Notes under the pieces: model-generated
Told to the model about the DNA's origin: nothing
Database searches by the model: none
Seen by the model: the letters and a program-made list of their open reading frames with translations, nothing else
Position numbers and translations under genes: made by a program
NCBI RefSeq assembly: GCF_001591445.1
Contig: NZ_BCUX01000013.1
Location: 82,350-146,349, forward strand
Origin: Neobacillus drentensis NBRC 102427
GTDB taxonomy: Bacteria > Bacillota > Bacilli > Bacillales > Cytobacillaceae
DNA length: 64,000 nt
Direction of reading: 5' to 3'
In this document: in pieces, positions 52,601 to 61,439 of the stretch
How positions within the stretch are numbered: the stretch's first letter is position 1
Layout of the letters: each line of letters opens with the position of its first letter

Positions 52601-52902
52601 CCTATTTTCAAAGCGCTGGAATTCAGGTTGAAAAAGTGATCAAGAATGAAGATGAGGTCATTGAACTTTTTCGGAATCAGCCCATGAAGGCAGTTATTAA
52701 TATACCGAATCAGGGTCGTAATAAAATTAAATTTGGTTTCCAAATTCGCGAACATGCCGTCCGCTACAAGATACCGGTATTTACACACTTAGATACAATT
52801 GAAGCGATAATCGGCCTGGAAAAAGGGTATTCATCCGATTTTGAGGTTCGAGCTGTAAATGAATATTATAAGTTGGAAGAAAGAGGTGCTGTACATGGGT
52901 AA
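49675..52902 (+). CDS. carB: Carbamoyl-phosphate synthase large subunit (arginine operon)
   Basis: A 1075-residue protein made of two homologous ATP-grasp halves: the first begins VLVIGSGPIVIGQAAEFDYA, the second ILVIGSGPIRIGQGIEFDY near residue 560. Each half has a carboxyphosphate or carbamoyl phosphate synthetic site; the last about 130 residues form the allosteric domain. It overlaps carA by 14 bp and argF by 8 bp. Full length for the family. Confidence 0.96.
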   Translation: MPLNKSLKKVLVIGSGPIVIGQAAEFDYAGTQACIALKEEGIEVVLINNNPATIMTDEEVADKVYIEPLNVESIEKIIKKEKPDGIIGTLGGQTGLNLTVQLYEQNILEKYNVELLGTSVESIQNGEDREKFRNLMLQIGEPIPESAIIHSFEEGIAFVKEIGFPVIIRPAYTLGGDGGGFAYNDEELETVLKKGLAASPIQQVLVERSIKGWKEIEYEVMRDANDTCIIVCNMENMDPVGVHTGDSIVVAPSQTLTDVQYQMLRDSSIKVIKELKIIGGCNIQFALHPESNQYYIIEVNPRVSRSSALASKATGYPIARMAAKCAIGYHLDEIVNPITGNTFASFEPAIDYIVVKLPRFPFDKFPEADRTLGTQMKATGEVMAIDRTFEGALNKAIRSMEMNVYGLCLEKNKFIAELNLNELLKQANDQRLFIIAESFRRGITLEKVQQLTEIDPWFLHKISSIVTLETELASFNWSKVPVSLLKVAKRNNVADKLLSQIYGIPEKQVRDKWKELGWKPGYKMVDTCSAEFDAVTPYYYSTWHGFDEVEVTGKKKILVIGSGPIRIGQGIEFDYCSVHAAKAIKKKGYEAVVINNNPETVSTDYSVADRLYFEPLAAEDVLHVIEKEQVEGVLIQFGGQTAINLAHDLEEEGIKILGTTVKNVDRLEDRKEFYQLLEDLDIPHIEGQTVSHPDELIEAATKLGYPVLVRPSYVIGGQSMFTLFSETELSHYILQLEKNSQATMWPLLVDKYLPGLECEIDVICDGKDIVVPGIFEHIEKAGVHSGDSISVFPPVSMSEKMKETLIDYAWKIANSAPVIGIMNIQFVIYDDLVNVLEVNPRSSRTVPIMSKVTGIPMIEWATRVQLGETLSVLCSTKGLLDEPAYYSVKTPVFSSSKLKGVDHVLGPEMKSTGEALGMGVTYQEALEKSIPSLGGQTEGNYLFCSISDRDKQASLPIMQDLVKKQYKIAATAGTAAYFQSAGIQVEKVIKNEDEVIELFRNQPMKAVINIPNQGRNKIKFGFQIREHAVRYKIPVFTHLDTIEAIIGLEKGYSSDFEVRAVNEYYKLEERGAVHG

Positions 52903-53875
52903 GGCGATTAAAATAAATGAGATTAGTACTATTAACAAGCCGAAGTTTAAAGGAAAAGATTTTATACAGCTTTCTGATTTCAGTACAGATGAAATTCTCT
53001 ATCTTCTAAACGAGGCGATAGAGATGAAGAAACTCCAAAAACAAGGCAAGCCGCATTCGTATTTAAGCGGAAAGGTTTTAGGGATGATTTTTGAAAAATC
53101 CTCCACCCGTACAAGAGTTTCCTTTGAGGTAGGGATGCTCCAGCTTGGAGGACACGCGATCTTCTTAAGTTCAAAGGATATTCAGCTTGGAAGAGGAGAA
53201 AGTATTTCTGATACCGCAAAAGTGCTGTCCCGTTATGTGGATGGTTTGATGATTAGAACTTTTTCGCACGATTCAGTGGAAGAATTAGCTGAGCATGCAA
53301 CAGTACCAGTCATTAACGGTTTAACAGATCTGCAGCATCCAACCCAAGTGCTTGCAGACCTTTTAACGATTCTCGAGCATAAAGGAAAACTGTCTGGCTT
53401 AAAGATGTGCTATATTGGTGATGGCAATAACAATATGACCCATTCATTAATGGAGGGCGCAATGAAAGTGGGAATGGATATTAGCATTGCCAGTCCAACG
53501 GGATATTTGCCAAATGGTAATATTACTGAAAAAGCTATTAAAGTTGGAAAACAAACGGGATGTTCACTCCTGATTACAAATGATCCGCTAGAAGCTGTTA
53601 AAGGCGCAGATGTCATCGTGACAGATGTTTGGACCAGTATGGGACAGGAAGATGAAACGGAAAAAAGATTGAAGGCATTCCAAGGATTCCAAGTAAATGA
53701 TGAACTGTGCAAATTGGCGAAGGAGGATTTTATCTTTTTGCATTGTTTGCCAGCCCATCGAGGCGAAGAAGTAACAGCAGAGGTCATTGATGGATCTCAT
53801 TCAGTCGTTTTTGATGAAGCTGAGAATCGCCTTCATGCCCAGAAAGCAATTTTAAAACTTTTACTAGCAAAATAG
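52895..53875 (+). CDS. argF: Ornithine carbamoyltransferase
   Basis: A 326-residue transcarbamylase. Carbamoyl phosphate is held by SSTRTR (EKSSTRTRVSFEVG) and HPTQ (LQHPTQVLADL); ornithine by the HCLPAHRG loop. ATG 52895 lies inside the end of carB, following AGAAAGAGGTG. Last gene of the argCJBD-carAB-argF unit; argG has its own promoter-like sequence. Confidence 0.96.
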   Translation: MGKAIKINEISTINKPKFKGKDFIQLSDFSTDEILYLLNEAIEMKKLQKQGKPHSYLSGKVLGMIFEKSSTRTRVSFEVGMLQLGGHAIFLSSKDIQLGRGESISDTAKVLSRYVDGLMIRTFSHDSVEELAEHATVPVINGLTDLQHPTQVLADLLTILEHKGKLSGLKMCYIGDGNNNMTHSLMEGAMKVGMDISIASPTGYLPNGNITEKAIKVGKQTGCSLLITNDPLEAVKGADVIVTDVWTSMGQEDETEKRLKAFQGFQVNDELCKLAKEDFIFLHCLPAHRGEEVTAEVIDGSHSVVFDEAENRLHAQKAILKLLLAK

Positions 53876-53899
53876 TTTCTTTTTCTATGAGACTTGTTG

Positions 53900-53932
53900 T
53901 ATAATAATACTATAAGTTGAATAAAAATACAC
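53900..53932 (+). promoter_or_regulatory. argG promoter region with ARG-box-like site
   Basis: TATAAT at 53900-53905 is followed by TTGAATAAAAATACAC (53917-53932), which resembles a B. subtilis ARG box. The -35 is weak. Arginine repression of argGH is expected. Confidence 0.55.
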
Positions 53933-53957
53933 AAACGGTAAGAGGAGAATCATAATA

Positions 53958-55169
53958 ATGACAAAAGAAAAAATTATTCTAGCCTACTCAGGCGGTTTAG
54001 ATACATCAGTTTCAGTAAAATGGATTCAAGAAAAATATGGCTACGATGTGATTGCTTTAGGTCTAGACGTCGGCGAAGGAAAAGACTTAGAAGCAATCAA
54101 AAATAAAGCTTTGAATGTCGGAGCTATTAAAGCCTATATGATTGATGCAAAAGAATTACTAGCAAAAGAATATATTCTACCAGCGTTAAAAGCGAATTGC
54201 TTGTATGAAGGGAAATATCCATTATCCTCAGCATTATCTAGACCGCTTATTTCAAAATTATTGGTGGAAGTAGCTGAAAAAGAGGGTGCCACTGCTGTTG
54301 CTCATGGCTGCACAGGAAAAGGAAACGATCAGGTCCGTTTTGAAGTTTCCATCCAAGCCTTGAACCCAAGTTTAAAAGTGGTTGCTCCTGTTCGTGAATG
54401 GGGAATGACTCGTGACGAAGAAATCAAATATGCCGAAGAGAACGGAATTCCAATTCCAGTCGATTTAGATAATCCATTTTCCATTGATGCAAATATCTGG
54501 GGCCGTGCTTGCGAGGCCGGAGTTCTTGAAGATCCATGGGCTGAAGCACCTGAAGCTGCCTTCGATTGGACGAATCCGATTGAGCTAACTCCTGATTCTG
54601 CTGAATATATGGAAATTGAATTTGATCAGGGTGTACCAGTTGCTCTTAACGGTGAAAAACTACCACTTGTCCAATTAATTGAAACTCTAAATGCACTTGG
54701 CGGCAAGCATGGCGTTGGCCGTATCGATCATATTGAAAATAGATTAGTAGGAATTAAATCTCGTGAAGTGTACGAAAATCCTGCTGCACTCATTTTAATC
54801 AATGCTCATAAAGAACTAGAATTTTTAACATTGACTCGTGAAGTCAGTCAATTTAAGACACAGGTTGAACAGCAGATGTCTAAGATCATTTACGAGGGTC
54901 TTTGGTATTCCCCAATTAAACCGGCACTGGATGCCTTTATTAATGAAACACAAAAGACAGTGACTGGAACGATTCGTGTCAAGCTTCATAAAGGTAATCA
55001 TACGGTTGTTGGAAGGAAGTCGCCATATAGCCTATATAACGAGGAACTTGCAACCTATTCTAAAGGCGATGCATTTGATCATAATGCAGCGGTTGGATTT
55101 ATCAAGATTTGGGGTCTGCCAACAAAGGTCAATGCAGAAGTGAATAAAAAGGAATCCATTTTAAAATAA
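53958..55169 (+). CDS. argG: Argininosuccinate synthase
   Basis: A 403-residue enzyme joining citrulline and aspartate with ATP. The PP-loop [19 protein letters not shown] and the [17 protein letters not shown] segment are diagnostic. AGAGGAG precedes the ATG. argH follows after a spacer containing a hairpin. Confidence 0.96.
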   Translation: MTKEKIILAYSGGLDTSVSVKWIQEKYGYDVIALGLDVGEGKDLEAIKNKALNVGAIKAYMIDAKELLAKEYILPALKANCLYEGKYPLSSALSRPLISKLLVEVAEKEGATAVAHGCTGKGNDQVRFEVSIQALNPSLKVVAPVREWGMTRDEEIKYAEENGIPIPVDLDNPFSIDANIWGRACEAGVLEDPWAEAPEAAFDWTNPIELTPDSAEYMEIEFDQGVPVALNGEKLPLVQLIETLNALGGKHGVGRIDHIENRLVGIKSREVYENPAALILINAHKELEFLTLTREVSQFKTQVEQQMSKIIYEGLWYSPIKPALDAFINETQKTVTGTIRVKLHKGNHTVVGRKSPYSLYNEELATYSKGDAFDHNAAVGFIKIWGLPTKVNAEVNKKESILK

Positions 55170-55177
55170 GTCGGATT

Positions 55178-55200
55178 GCCCTCGAATCCTTTTCGAGGGC
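55178..55200 (+). terminator. Hairpin between argG and argH
   Basis: GCCCTCGAA/TTCGAGGGC perfect 9-bp stem; the following TGTCTTGTT is a poor T tract, so it is probably a leaky terminator or processing site. Confidence 0.6.
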
Positions 55201-55228
55201 TGTCTTGTTAGGATAAGGAGGAAATTAC

Positions 55229-56605
55229 ATGTCGAAGTTATGGGGCGGTCGTTTTACAAAAGAAACCAATAAACTAGTTGAGAAATTTACAGCATCAATT
55301 TCTTTTGACCAAAAATTGGCTAAGGAAGACATCGCCGGAAGTCTTGCCCATGTGCAAATGCTTGGTGAGTGCGGTATCATTCCAATGGAGGATGCTAATA
55401 AAATTAAGGACGGACTACTTTCTATCAAGAAAATGGTTGACGACCACACGGTTGAGTTTAAAGTTGAAGATGAAGATATTCATATGAATATTGAAAAATT
55501 ATTAATCGAAAAAATAGGGCCGGTGGGCGGAAAGCTCCATACTGGACGCAGTCGTAATGATCAGGTGGCCACTGATATGCATCTATACTTAAGAACGAAA
55601 ACAACTGAGCTTATTAAATTAGTAGAAGATGTACAACAGGCATTAATTGAGCAAGCGAAGGAGAATATCCAAACGTTAATCCCAGGGTATACGCACCTGC
55701 AGCGTGCTCAGCCTGTCTCCTTTGCCCATCATTTAATGGCCTATTTTTGGATGTTTGAGCGTGATAAAGAGAGATTGATTGATAGTTTAAAGCGTATCAA
55801 TTGGCTTCCATTAGGTTCCGGGGCACTTGCAGGAACGACTTTTCCGATCAATCGTGAACGTGTCGCTGAACTGTTAGGCTTTGAAACGGTTTACCCTAAC
55901 AGCATGGATGCAGTCAGTGATCGTGACTTTATTCTTGAATTTTTATCGATTGGATCGATAATTATGACCCATATTTCTAGATTATCTGAAGAGCTTGTGA
56001 TTTGGTCTAGTCAGGAGTTTCAATTCGTGGAATTGGACGATTCATTTTGTACAGGTTCAAGTATTATGCCGCAAAAGAAAAATCCAGACGTACCAGAGTT
56101 GTTGCGTGGAAAAACAGGCCGGACCTATGGTAATTTAATCGGTTTGCTAACAGTCATGAAAGGATTGCCGCTCGCTTATAACAAGGATCTACAAGAGGAC
56201 AAGGAAGGCATGTTTGATACGGTTGAAACACTTGAAGGTTCGTTAATGTTACTTGCACCCATGATTGAAACGATGACGATTAATAAAGACGTGATGCGTA
56301 AAGCCATTAACAATGACTTTTCTAATGCTACAGATATAGCTGATTACTTGGTGAGAAAAGGTCTGCCGTTCCGTGATGCCCACGAAGTGATCGGGAAAAT
56401 TGTTTTATATGCGATCCAGTCTAACAAATTTTTACTAGATTTGAGTTTCGAAGAATATCAAGGCTTTAGTCCACTATTTGAGGAAGACATATATGTCGTT
56501 TTGGCTCCAGAACATGTTGTGGGTGTTCGAAATAGCTTTGGAGGAACAGCTCCTGAGCAAGTCGAGAAGCAAATCCAGCTAGCTGAGGGGAAACTGCAGC
56601 GATAA
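55229..56605 (+). CDS. argH: Argininosuccinate lyase
   Basis: A 458-residue member of the fumarase/aspartase superfamily that releases arginine and fumarate. [27 protein letters not shown]-type [18 protein letters not shown] with the catalytic His, and [16 protein letters not shown] with the catalytic Ser loop are all present. AAGGAGG precedes the ATG. It completes the pathway from glutamate to arginine within the window. Confidence 0.96.
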   Translation: MSKLWGGRFTKETNKLVEKFTASISFDQKLAKEDIAGSLAHVQMLGECGIIPMEDANKIKDGLLSIKKMVDDHTVEFKVEDEDIHMNIEKLLIEKIGPVGGKLHTGRSRNDQVATDMHLYLRTKTTELIKLVEDVQQALIEQAKENIQTLIPGYTHLQRAQPVSFAHHLMAYFWMFERDKERLIDSLKRINWLPLGSGALAGTTFPINRERVAELLGFETVYPNSMDAVSDRDFILEFLSIGSIIMTHISRLSEELVIWSSQEFQFVELDDSFCTGSSIMPQKKNPDVPELLRGKTGRTYGNLIGLLTVMKGLPLAYNKDLQEDKEGMFDTVETLEGSLMLLAPMIETMTINKDVMRKAINNDFSNATDIADYLVRKGLPFRDAHEVIGKIVLYAIQSNKFLLDLSFEEYQGFSPLFEEDIYVVLAPEHVVGVRNSFGGTAPEQVEKQIQLAEGKLQR

Positions 56606-56616
56606 GTATGAATCTT

Positions 56617-56648
56617 AACATGCCCGCCATTTGGTGGGTTATTTTTTA
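56617..56648 (+). terminator. Terminator after argH
   Basis: CCCGCC/GGTGGG stem with flanking AAC/GTT, followed by ATTTTTT. Confidence 0.8.
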
Positions 56649-56768
56649 GAATGAAATTTAGTATAGTTGCTTATAATAAAAAGAAATTTCGAATAATATT
56701 GACAATGACTTTTGTTTCCACTAAAATACTCTTTATAACTTGGAAATTTAATGAAAAATTAAATAAAA

Positions 56769-56880
56769 CTCTTATCCAGAGCGGCGGAGGGACTAGGCCC
56801 GATGAAGCCCGGCAACCATCAAGATATTTCTTGAAAAGGTGCTAATTCCTGCAGGTTATTTTTAACCTGACAGATAAGAG
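56769..56880 (+). ncRNA. SAM-I (S-box) riboswitch aptamer
   Basis: P1 closes CTCTTATC (56769-56776) with GATAAGAG (56873-56880). Between them lie the conserved AGAGCGGCGGAGGGA, the kink-turn/pseudoknot segment GCCCGATGAAGCCCGGCAACC, and an AAAGGTGCTAATTCC-like segment (AAAAGGTGCTAATTCCTGCA) followed by the P4 hairpin. S-adenosylmethionine binding should stabilise P1 and permit the terminator at 56891. Confidence 0.95.
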
Positions 56881-56890
56881 GAGGAAATAT

Positions 56891-56916
56891 ACCCTCTTCT
56901 TATGAAGAGGGTTTTT
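56891..56916 (+). terminator. Riboswitch expression-platform terminator
   Basis: ACCCTCTTC/GAAGAGGGT 9-bp stem followed by TTTTT. The strand CCTCTTCTTAT can instead pair with the P1 3' strand ATAAGAGGAGG, giving the anti-terminator. Confidence 0.92.
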
Positions 56917-57001
56917 CTTATTTATATGAATCTTTATTTATATGAATCTTAAATAAACAACCTATTGGTTATGTCTAATACTATTTGAAGGGTGGATCAA
57001 C

Positions 57002-58240
57002 ATGTCTGTTATAAAAGTGGCAATTCTAGGTTTTGGTACAGTTGGAGAAGGAGTTTATAAAACAATTCAATCTCATGCCGAAGAGCTTGAGAGAGTGTTA
57101 GGGAGAAAAGTGGAGGTTGCAGCCATTCTAATTAAAAATAAGCAGAAAAAGAGAAATATTAATGAAGATGTTCTGATCACCTCAGATTTCAATGAAATTT
57201 TAAGTCTTCCCCAGCTAGACGTTGTTGTCGAAGCAATCCTCGGTAAAGAACCCACTCTAACATTATTAAAACAGGCCATCCAAAGAGGCAGTCATATAAT
57301 AACAGCAAATAAAGAGATGTTTGCACATCACGGTAATGAGCTGTTGAAGCTAGCAGAGCGTCATAAAGTTTCGATAGGTTTCGAAGCGACAGTAGCGGGT
57401 GGAATTCCTGTTATTCAAACCCTTAGGCAGTTATTAAATGTTAACCGTGTTCATACCGTACAAGGCATTCTTAATGGGACATCGAACTTCATCTTAACCG
57501 AAATGAGAGAGAGAAAGCAGTCCTTTGCAGATGCTCTAAGTTTAGCTCAAAAGAAGGGGTATGCTGAAGCAGATCCAACAAACGATGTGGAGGGCTTTGA
57601 TGCCTTTTATAAAACAATGATTCTCAGCAGAATCGCTTTTGGGGAAGAGCCAAAGTGGCGGGATGTTGAACGTGAGGGAATTTCCTCGATTACAAGCGAG
57701 TTAATTGAAACGGCAGAAAAGCTGGGTTTAAGGTTTAAGCATATTGCAAGTATTAATAAGACTTGTAATCATATTAACGCAGCAGTTAAGCCAGCCCTTG
57801 TTGGAAAGTCTCACCCTTTTTATTCTGTAGAAGGCGTAGAAAATGCCGTAAATGTGCATTCAGATATTGTTGGAAGAATTACCTTGCAAGGACCAGGGGC
57901 TGGGATGTTCCCTACTGCAAGTGCAGTTATCGAAGATTTAGTCTATGTCTGTCAAAATCAACCGTCAAATAAGAATTTCACGATATCAACAGCAGAAAAT
58001 AATGAAGTAAAAAAAGGGAACAAAATAGAATTATGGTTTATTCAAGGTCTTTCAAAGAATTATCATCACCCTTTAATTAAATGGGTAGCTCAAGCTACGG
58101 ATGAGGCAGCGGTTATCCAAGCAACTAGGGAAGATATTGAAGAATTACTTATTCAGCAGAAGGCAACGTGCTGCTTTCCAATAATTGGGGAGTATGAACC
58201 AGAAAGTAAGAATCAAGAAGAAACTGTAGCAATCCTCTAA
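57002..58240 (+). CDS. hom: Homoserine dehydrogenase
   Basis: A 412-residue enzyme reducing aspartate semialdehyde to homoserine. The Rossmann motif is AILGFGTVGEGVYKTI; ILNGTSNFILTEM and GYAEADPTNDVEGFDA are the family's substrate and catalytic segments, with the catalytic lysine in DAFYKTMIL; the last 80 residues resemble an ACT domain. GAAGGGTGG precedes the ATG. No thrB/thrC follow, and the S-box riboswitch makes it respond to methionine status. Confidence 0.95.
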   Translation: MSVIKVAILGFGTVGEGVYKTIQSHAEELERVLGRKVEVAAILIKNKQKKRNINEDVLITSDFNEILSLPQLDVVVEAILGKEPTLTLLKQAIQRGSHIITANKEMFAHHGNELLKLAERHKVSIGFEATVAGGIPVIQTLRQLLNVNRVHTVQGILNGTSNFILTEMRERKQSFADALSLAQKKGYAEADPTNDVEGFDAFYKTMILSRIAFGEEPKWRDVEREGISSITSELIETAEKLGLRFKHIASINKTCNHINAAVKPALVGKSHPFYSVEGVENAVNVHSDIVGRITLQGPGAGMFPTASAVIEDLVYVCQNQPSNKNFTISTAENNEVKKGNKIELWFIQGLSKNYHHPLIKWVAQATDEAAVIQATREDIEELLIQQKATCCFPIIGEYEPESKNQEETVAIL

Positions 58241-58261
58241 TAGTGATTATTCCCGTAAAAT

Positions 58262-58287
58262 AAAGAGCATAAGATGCTCTTTTTTTA
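58262..58287 (+). terminator. Terminator after hom
   Basis: AAAGAGCAT/ATGCTCTTT perfect 9-bp stem with a 3-base loop, then TTTT. Confidence 0.92.
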
Positions 58288-58452
58288 TTTCTAGAATTTC
58301 TATATGTTTAGGGTTTATAATAATGTCCTAAAAAAGAAAACAAAATAACTTAAAACTGGGGATAAGTCTAGTCAAAATCAACTGGTATTCATATTGTGTA
58401 AAAGCTCGACCAAATGGACTAGTTATTTAAAAGTAAATTGAAGAGGTGCATC

Positions 58453-60300
58453 ATGTTAGGGAATAGCTTAAATGGACGTTTATTAACAGACCTGAAAAAC
58501 ACATTCACCTATGAGTTTTGGGTATTGCCTGAAGGTGTTCATCGGATCCATCAACAAACACGCGATAAGCCGGCAGAGGTAAATGGTAATAATTATATCA
58601 TTGGACCAGCATATGGTGTATCCGAAAATGATGCCGGGATTAGTGTTTCAGTTGGACTAAATGGAATTACGGTCTATGAACATACTGAAAAAAATATCTA
58701 CGCAGTGTTATCCTATGAAGGTAGGATTAATGACCTCATTCATATCGCTGTGGTCTATGATAATCGAGAGCCGCTGCTATACATCAATGGAAAGTTTGTC
58801 AAAAAAGGTGAACGAAGCTCTCAATCATATGTCTCCCCAGCAGGGATGATAGGTGGGCAGCCTGGTCTATTTTTTAATGGAGATATCAACGAGATTAGGC
58901 TTTGGGATCACTGCAGAACAGAGCAAAATCTTAATGATTATTTGAATAAAAAGCTCACTGGAAGCGAAGCAGGGCTATATGGTATTTGGCCTGCTCCACC
59001 TGTAAACGAGCGTGATACACAATGGACAATTACACAAACCAAAAACTCTCAAAATAAAAAGGACCTAAGCACTAAAGAGAATCAAAATGTAAACACTCCC
59101 GTAAAAAAGAAACAGGATATCGAAGTCAGTATTATTATTCCTTCCCTCAATAAATACCCACTCAATCTATTTACTCTATACTCACTTGAACTTCAAACTT
59201 TCAATCTTTCAAAAATGGAAGTAATTTTTATTGACGATGCTTCAACCGACCAAACGGAAGAAAAACTACATGGTTACACTCCCCCATATAATTTTAAATA
59301 TATCCGTAATAAAAAGAATCTTGGAAGAGCGAAGGTCCGAAATTTAGGTATTCGTTCAGCAAGAGGGAACATTCTGATTTTTCTTGATGCCGAAATGATC
59401 ACAGAACCTGACTTTGTTGAAAATCATCACAAGCTCCACAAGTTAAAAAATAATCTAATTTTATCAGGGGCAATGCATTCAAAAGTTATTTACTCAAGTA
59501 TCTTTCCTGAGTTTACCAAAAAAGATATAAACAAAATCGCTACTTTAACAAAAAATAACAGAGAGATTTCTTCGAGGTTAAAAAACTTTAAATATCCATG
59601 TGAAGAGCCGTACCCGTTGTTAGAAAAAAATGATATTGCAAAGCAAGTTTTCAAGGATTTAGGTGTTGAAGGATACCCGTGGTTCCAATCAATAACCCGC
59701 AACTTTGCTGCTGACTTAAAAGGATTTGAATTTCCTTGGATGGCATTTCTTACAGGGAATGTTTCCATGCGTAAAGAGATGATTATTCAGGCAGGGTTAT
59801 TGGATGAAGATTTTGTCCAGTACGGATACGAAGATTGGGAATTAGGGTATCGATTATATAAAATGGGTGCCAACTATATTGTAAGAGACGATTTGAAAAC
59901 CTATCACCAAGAACATCCTGTTGGCGAAAGTAAATGGAAAGAGGCAATTAACAACTTAGGAATTTTTATTAAAAAGCATCATGACGTCGATATCCTTATT
60001 CTTGGATTAGAAATTTCTGGACTTGCCGATTTATTAACGATGAATAAAGTATTAAGGGAATATAAATTGCTCCTTCAATCCTATCCTGAGCGGTTTCAAG
60101 AATTCCAAGAAAAGTTCATTCATATTCTTGAAACAATCGTCCTTATACTTCAAGTCGACATCCGTCACATAAATATCTTGGGGGCTGCCGGCTATAGTTC
60201 TGTCGATAGAAAGGAGCTTCAAGCGGATATTAATTCTATCAAAGGGCTGAAAAAGTTTACAAATTTAACTTTCCTTTTGGAAAAGGTCATGAACTCTTAA
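58453..60300 (+). CDS. LamG-like lectin domain fused to GT2 glycosyltransferase
   Basis: A 615-residue protein. Residues 1-180 form a concanavalin/LamG-type beta sandwich (FTYEFWVLPEGVHRI, IHIAVVYDNREPLLYINGKF, INEIRLWDHCRTEQNL). After a lysine-rich linker a GT-A domain starts with VSIIIPSLNKYPLNLFTLYS; the nucleotide-binding FIDDASTDQT, NLGRAKVRNLGIRSARG, DXD-like FLDAEM and a YGYEDWELGYRLYKMG acceptor/catalytic segment follow. No signal or membrane helix is seen, so it acts in the cytoplasm. ATG 58453 follows AGAGGTG; TTG 58438 is an alternative. A second GT2 gene follows 37 bp on. Acceptor unknown. Confidence 0.85.
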   Translation: MLGNSLNGRLLTDLKNTFTYEFWVLPEGVHRIHQQTRDKPAEVNGNNYIIGPAYGVSENDAGISVSVGLNGITVYEHTEKNIYAVLSYEGRINDLIHIAVVYDNREPLLYINGKFVKKGERSSQSYVSPAGMIGGQPGLFFNGDINEIRLWDHCRTEQNLNDYLNKKLTGSEAGLYGIWPAPPVNERDTQWTITQTKNSQNKKDLSTKENQNVNTPVKKKQDIEVSIIIPSLNKYPLNLFTLYSLELQTFNLSKMEVIFIDDASTDQTEEKLHGYTPPYNFKYIRNKKNLGRAKVRNLGIRSARGNILIFLDAEMITEPDFVENHHKLHKLKNNLILSGAMHSKVIYSSIFPEFTKKDINKIATLTKNNREISSRLKNFKYPCEEPYPLLEKNDIAKQVFKDLGVEGYPWFQSITRNFAADLKGFEFPWMAFLTGNVSMRKEMIIQAGLLDEDFVQYGYEDWELGYRLYKMGANYIVRDDLKTYHQEHPVGESKWKEAINNLGIFIKKHHDVDILILGLEISGLADLLTMNKVLREYKLLLQSYPERFQEFQEKFIHILETIVLILQVDIRHINILGAAGYSSVDRKELQADINSIKGLKKFTNLTFLLEKVMNS

Positions 60301-60337
60301 TCAAAAAATTCTCAAGCAATTTTGAAGGAGTGAGCGT

Positions 60338-61027
60338 GTGGTTTCCATTATTACTTGTACCATAAGAGAGGAAAATATCAATAATGTTTTCAAAAATTAT
60401 AAACAGCAATCCTGGAAGGATAAAGAGCTGATCATCATCCTAAATAAGGATTCCATGGATATTAATAGATGGATTAAAAAGGCAAAGAAATATCGTAATG
60501 TCCGGATTTATCAACTACATGAAAAAGCAGCATTAGGCGACTGCTTAAATTTTGGAATTATGAAATCAAATTATGATATTATTGCAAAATTTGATGATGA
60601 CGATTATTATGGGCCGGACTATATTAAAAGTTCGATGGATGCCTTTAGAAATAAAGATATTTCTATTATCGGAAAAAGTTCGTTATATATTTATTTTAAA
60701 AATAAGCAGGCATTGATCCATGTATCAGGTAATGAGAATGCAGTTACTGACACCGTTGCCGGGGCAACATTAATGTTTAGGAAAGAGGTATGTCAACAGG
60801 TTCAATTTGAAAAAGTAAATCGGGCAGAGGATTATTTTTTTATTGAAGAATGTAAAAAGAAGGGGTTTACGGTCTATTCAACGGATCGCTTTCATTTCGC
60901 AGTAATTAGGAACGATGCCGAAAATCATACCTGGAAGATTGCCGATAATGAGCTTATGGAATGGGGAGAAACAATCACCTATACAGAAGATTTTAAACCG
61001 CTAGTTTCAAAAAATGTCCCCAATTGA
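60338..61027 (+). CDS. Small GT2-family glycosyltransferase
   Basis: A 229-residue GT-A-fold protein: MVSIITCTIREENINNVFKN at the start, KELIIILNKDSMDINRWI for the sugar-nucleotide strand, AALGDCLNFGI, the metal-binding IIAKFDDDDYYGPDYI and a late RAEDYFFIEECKKKG. It resembles the compact glycosyltransferases of Bacillus spore-surface loci. GTG 60338 has AAGGAG 7 bases upstream. Probably co-transcribed with the LamG-GT2 gene and acting on the same product. Confidence 0.85.
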   Translation: MVSIITCTIREENINNVFKNYKQQSWKDKELIIILNKDSMDINRWIKKAKKYRNVRIYQLHEKAALGDCLNFGIMKSNYDIIAKFDDDDYYGPDYIKSSMDAFRNKDISIIGKSSLYIYFKNKQALIHVSGNENAVTDTVAGATLMFRKEVCQQVQFEKVNRAEDYFFIEECKKKGFTVYSTDRFHFAVIRNDAENHTWKIADNELMEWGETITYTEDFKPLVSKNVPN

Positions 61028-61048
61028 TTAAAAGTCCTGTTCACTAAG

Positions 61049-61143
61049 TTATCCACCTATTTATCCACATCTAAATTCCTATAGTATAAGTCTTCCACAG
61101 ACTTATACACATTATCCACAATAACGCGCATGTTTTATCCACG
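61049..61143 (+). promoter_or_regulatory. Cluster of five DnaA-box-like 9-mers
   Basis: In 95 bp, all on the plus strand: TTATCCACC (61049), TTATCCACA (61061), TTATACACA (61103), TTATCCACA (61112) and TTATCCACG (61135). Three match the DnaA box TTATNCACA exactly, two differ at the last base. dnaA and dnaN are not here, so this is not an obvious oriC; B. subtilis has DnaA-box clusters away from oriC that restrain initiation. Confidence 0.75.
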
Positions 61144-61380
61144 AAATATTCTGACGGGATTTTCGCATTACTAATATAATCAACTTGTTAAGTTCACATT
61201 CTCTTCAAATTTCTAACATTAATATGTTAAAGAACTGTGAAAGTCATTGGCAATTTTTATTGAGTGGAGTATATTAAAAAAGTAGAGTATCCAGTGAAGC
61301 AATTCACATACTTTCGCTTATCAGGTTTTTAAACGAGTTCAACAATTGTAATACCTCTCTTTGAACTCGGTGATCTTAGT
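61144..61380. other. AT-rich spacer with hairpins, possible small RNA
   Basis: No protein gene is supported. GTGAAGCAATTCAC (about 61293-61306) is a small palindrome, and CGAGTTCAA/TTGAACTCG (61334-61342 with 61361-61369) makes a 9-bp stem followed by TTAGTTTTTCC, which could end a short untranslated RNA read on the plus strand. Confidence 0.35.
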
Positions 61381-61401
61381 TTTTCCCCCCTTATTATATT
61401 A

Positions 61402-61430
61402 AAAGAAGCAGGAGAACCTGCTTCTTTTTT
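61402..61430. terminator. Terminator of the yfhD-type gene
   Basis: AAAGAAGCAGG/CCTGCTTCTTT perfect 11-bp stem with a 4-base loop. The T run lies on the plus side; on the minus strand TTTTAATATAA follows, so it may work in both directions. Confidence 0.75.
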
Positions 61431-61439
61431 TTGCTTACG

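Noticed and set aside
56651..56845. 64-codon open frame before hom
   Set aside because: Its second half is the conserved SAM-I riboswitch core; there is no ribosome binding site.
61049..61143. DnaA boxes as the chromosomal origin
   Set aside because: dnaA, dnaN and the AT-rich unwinding arrangement of a Bacillus oriC are absent; neighbours are glycosyltransferase and yfh genes.
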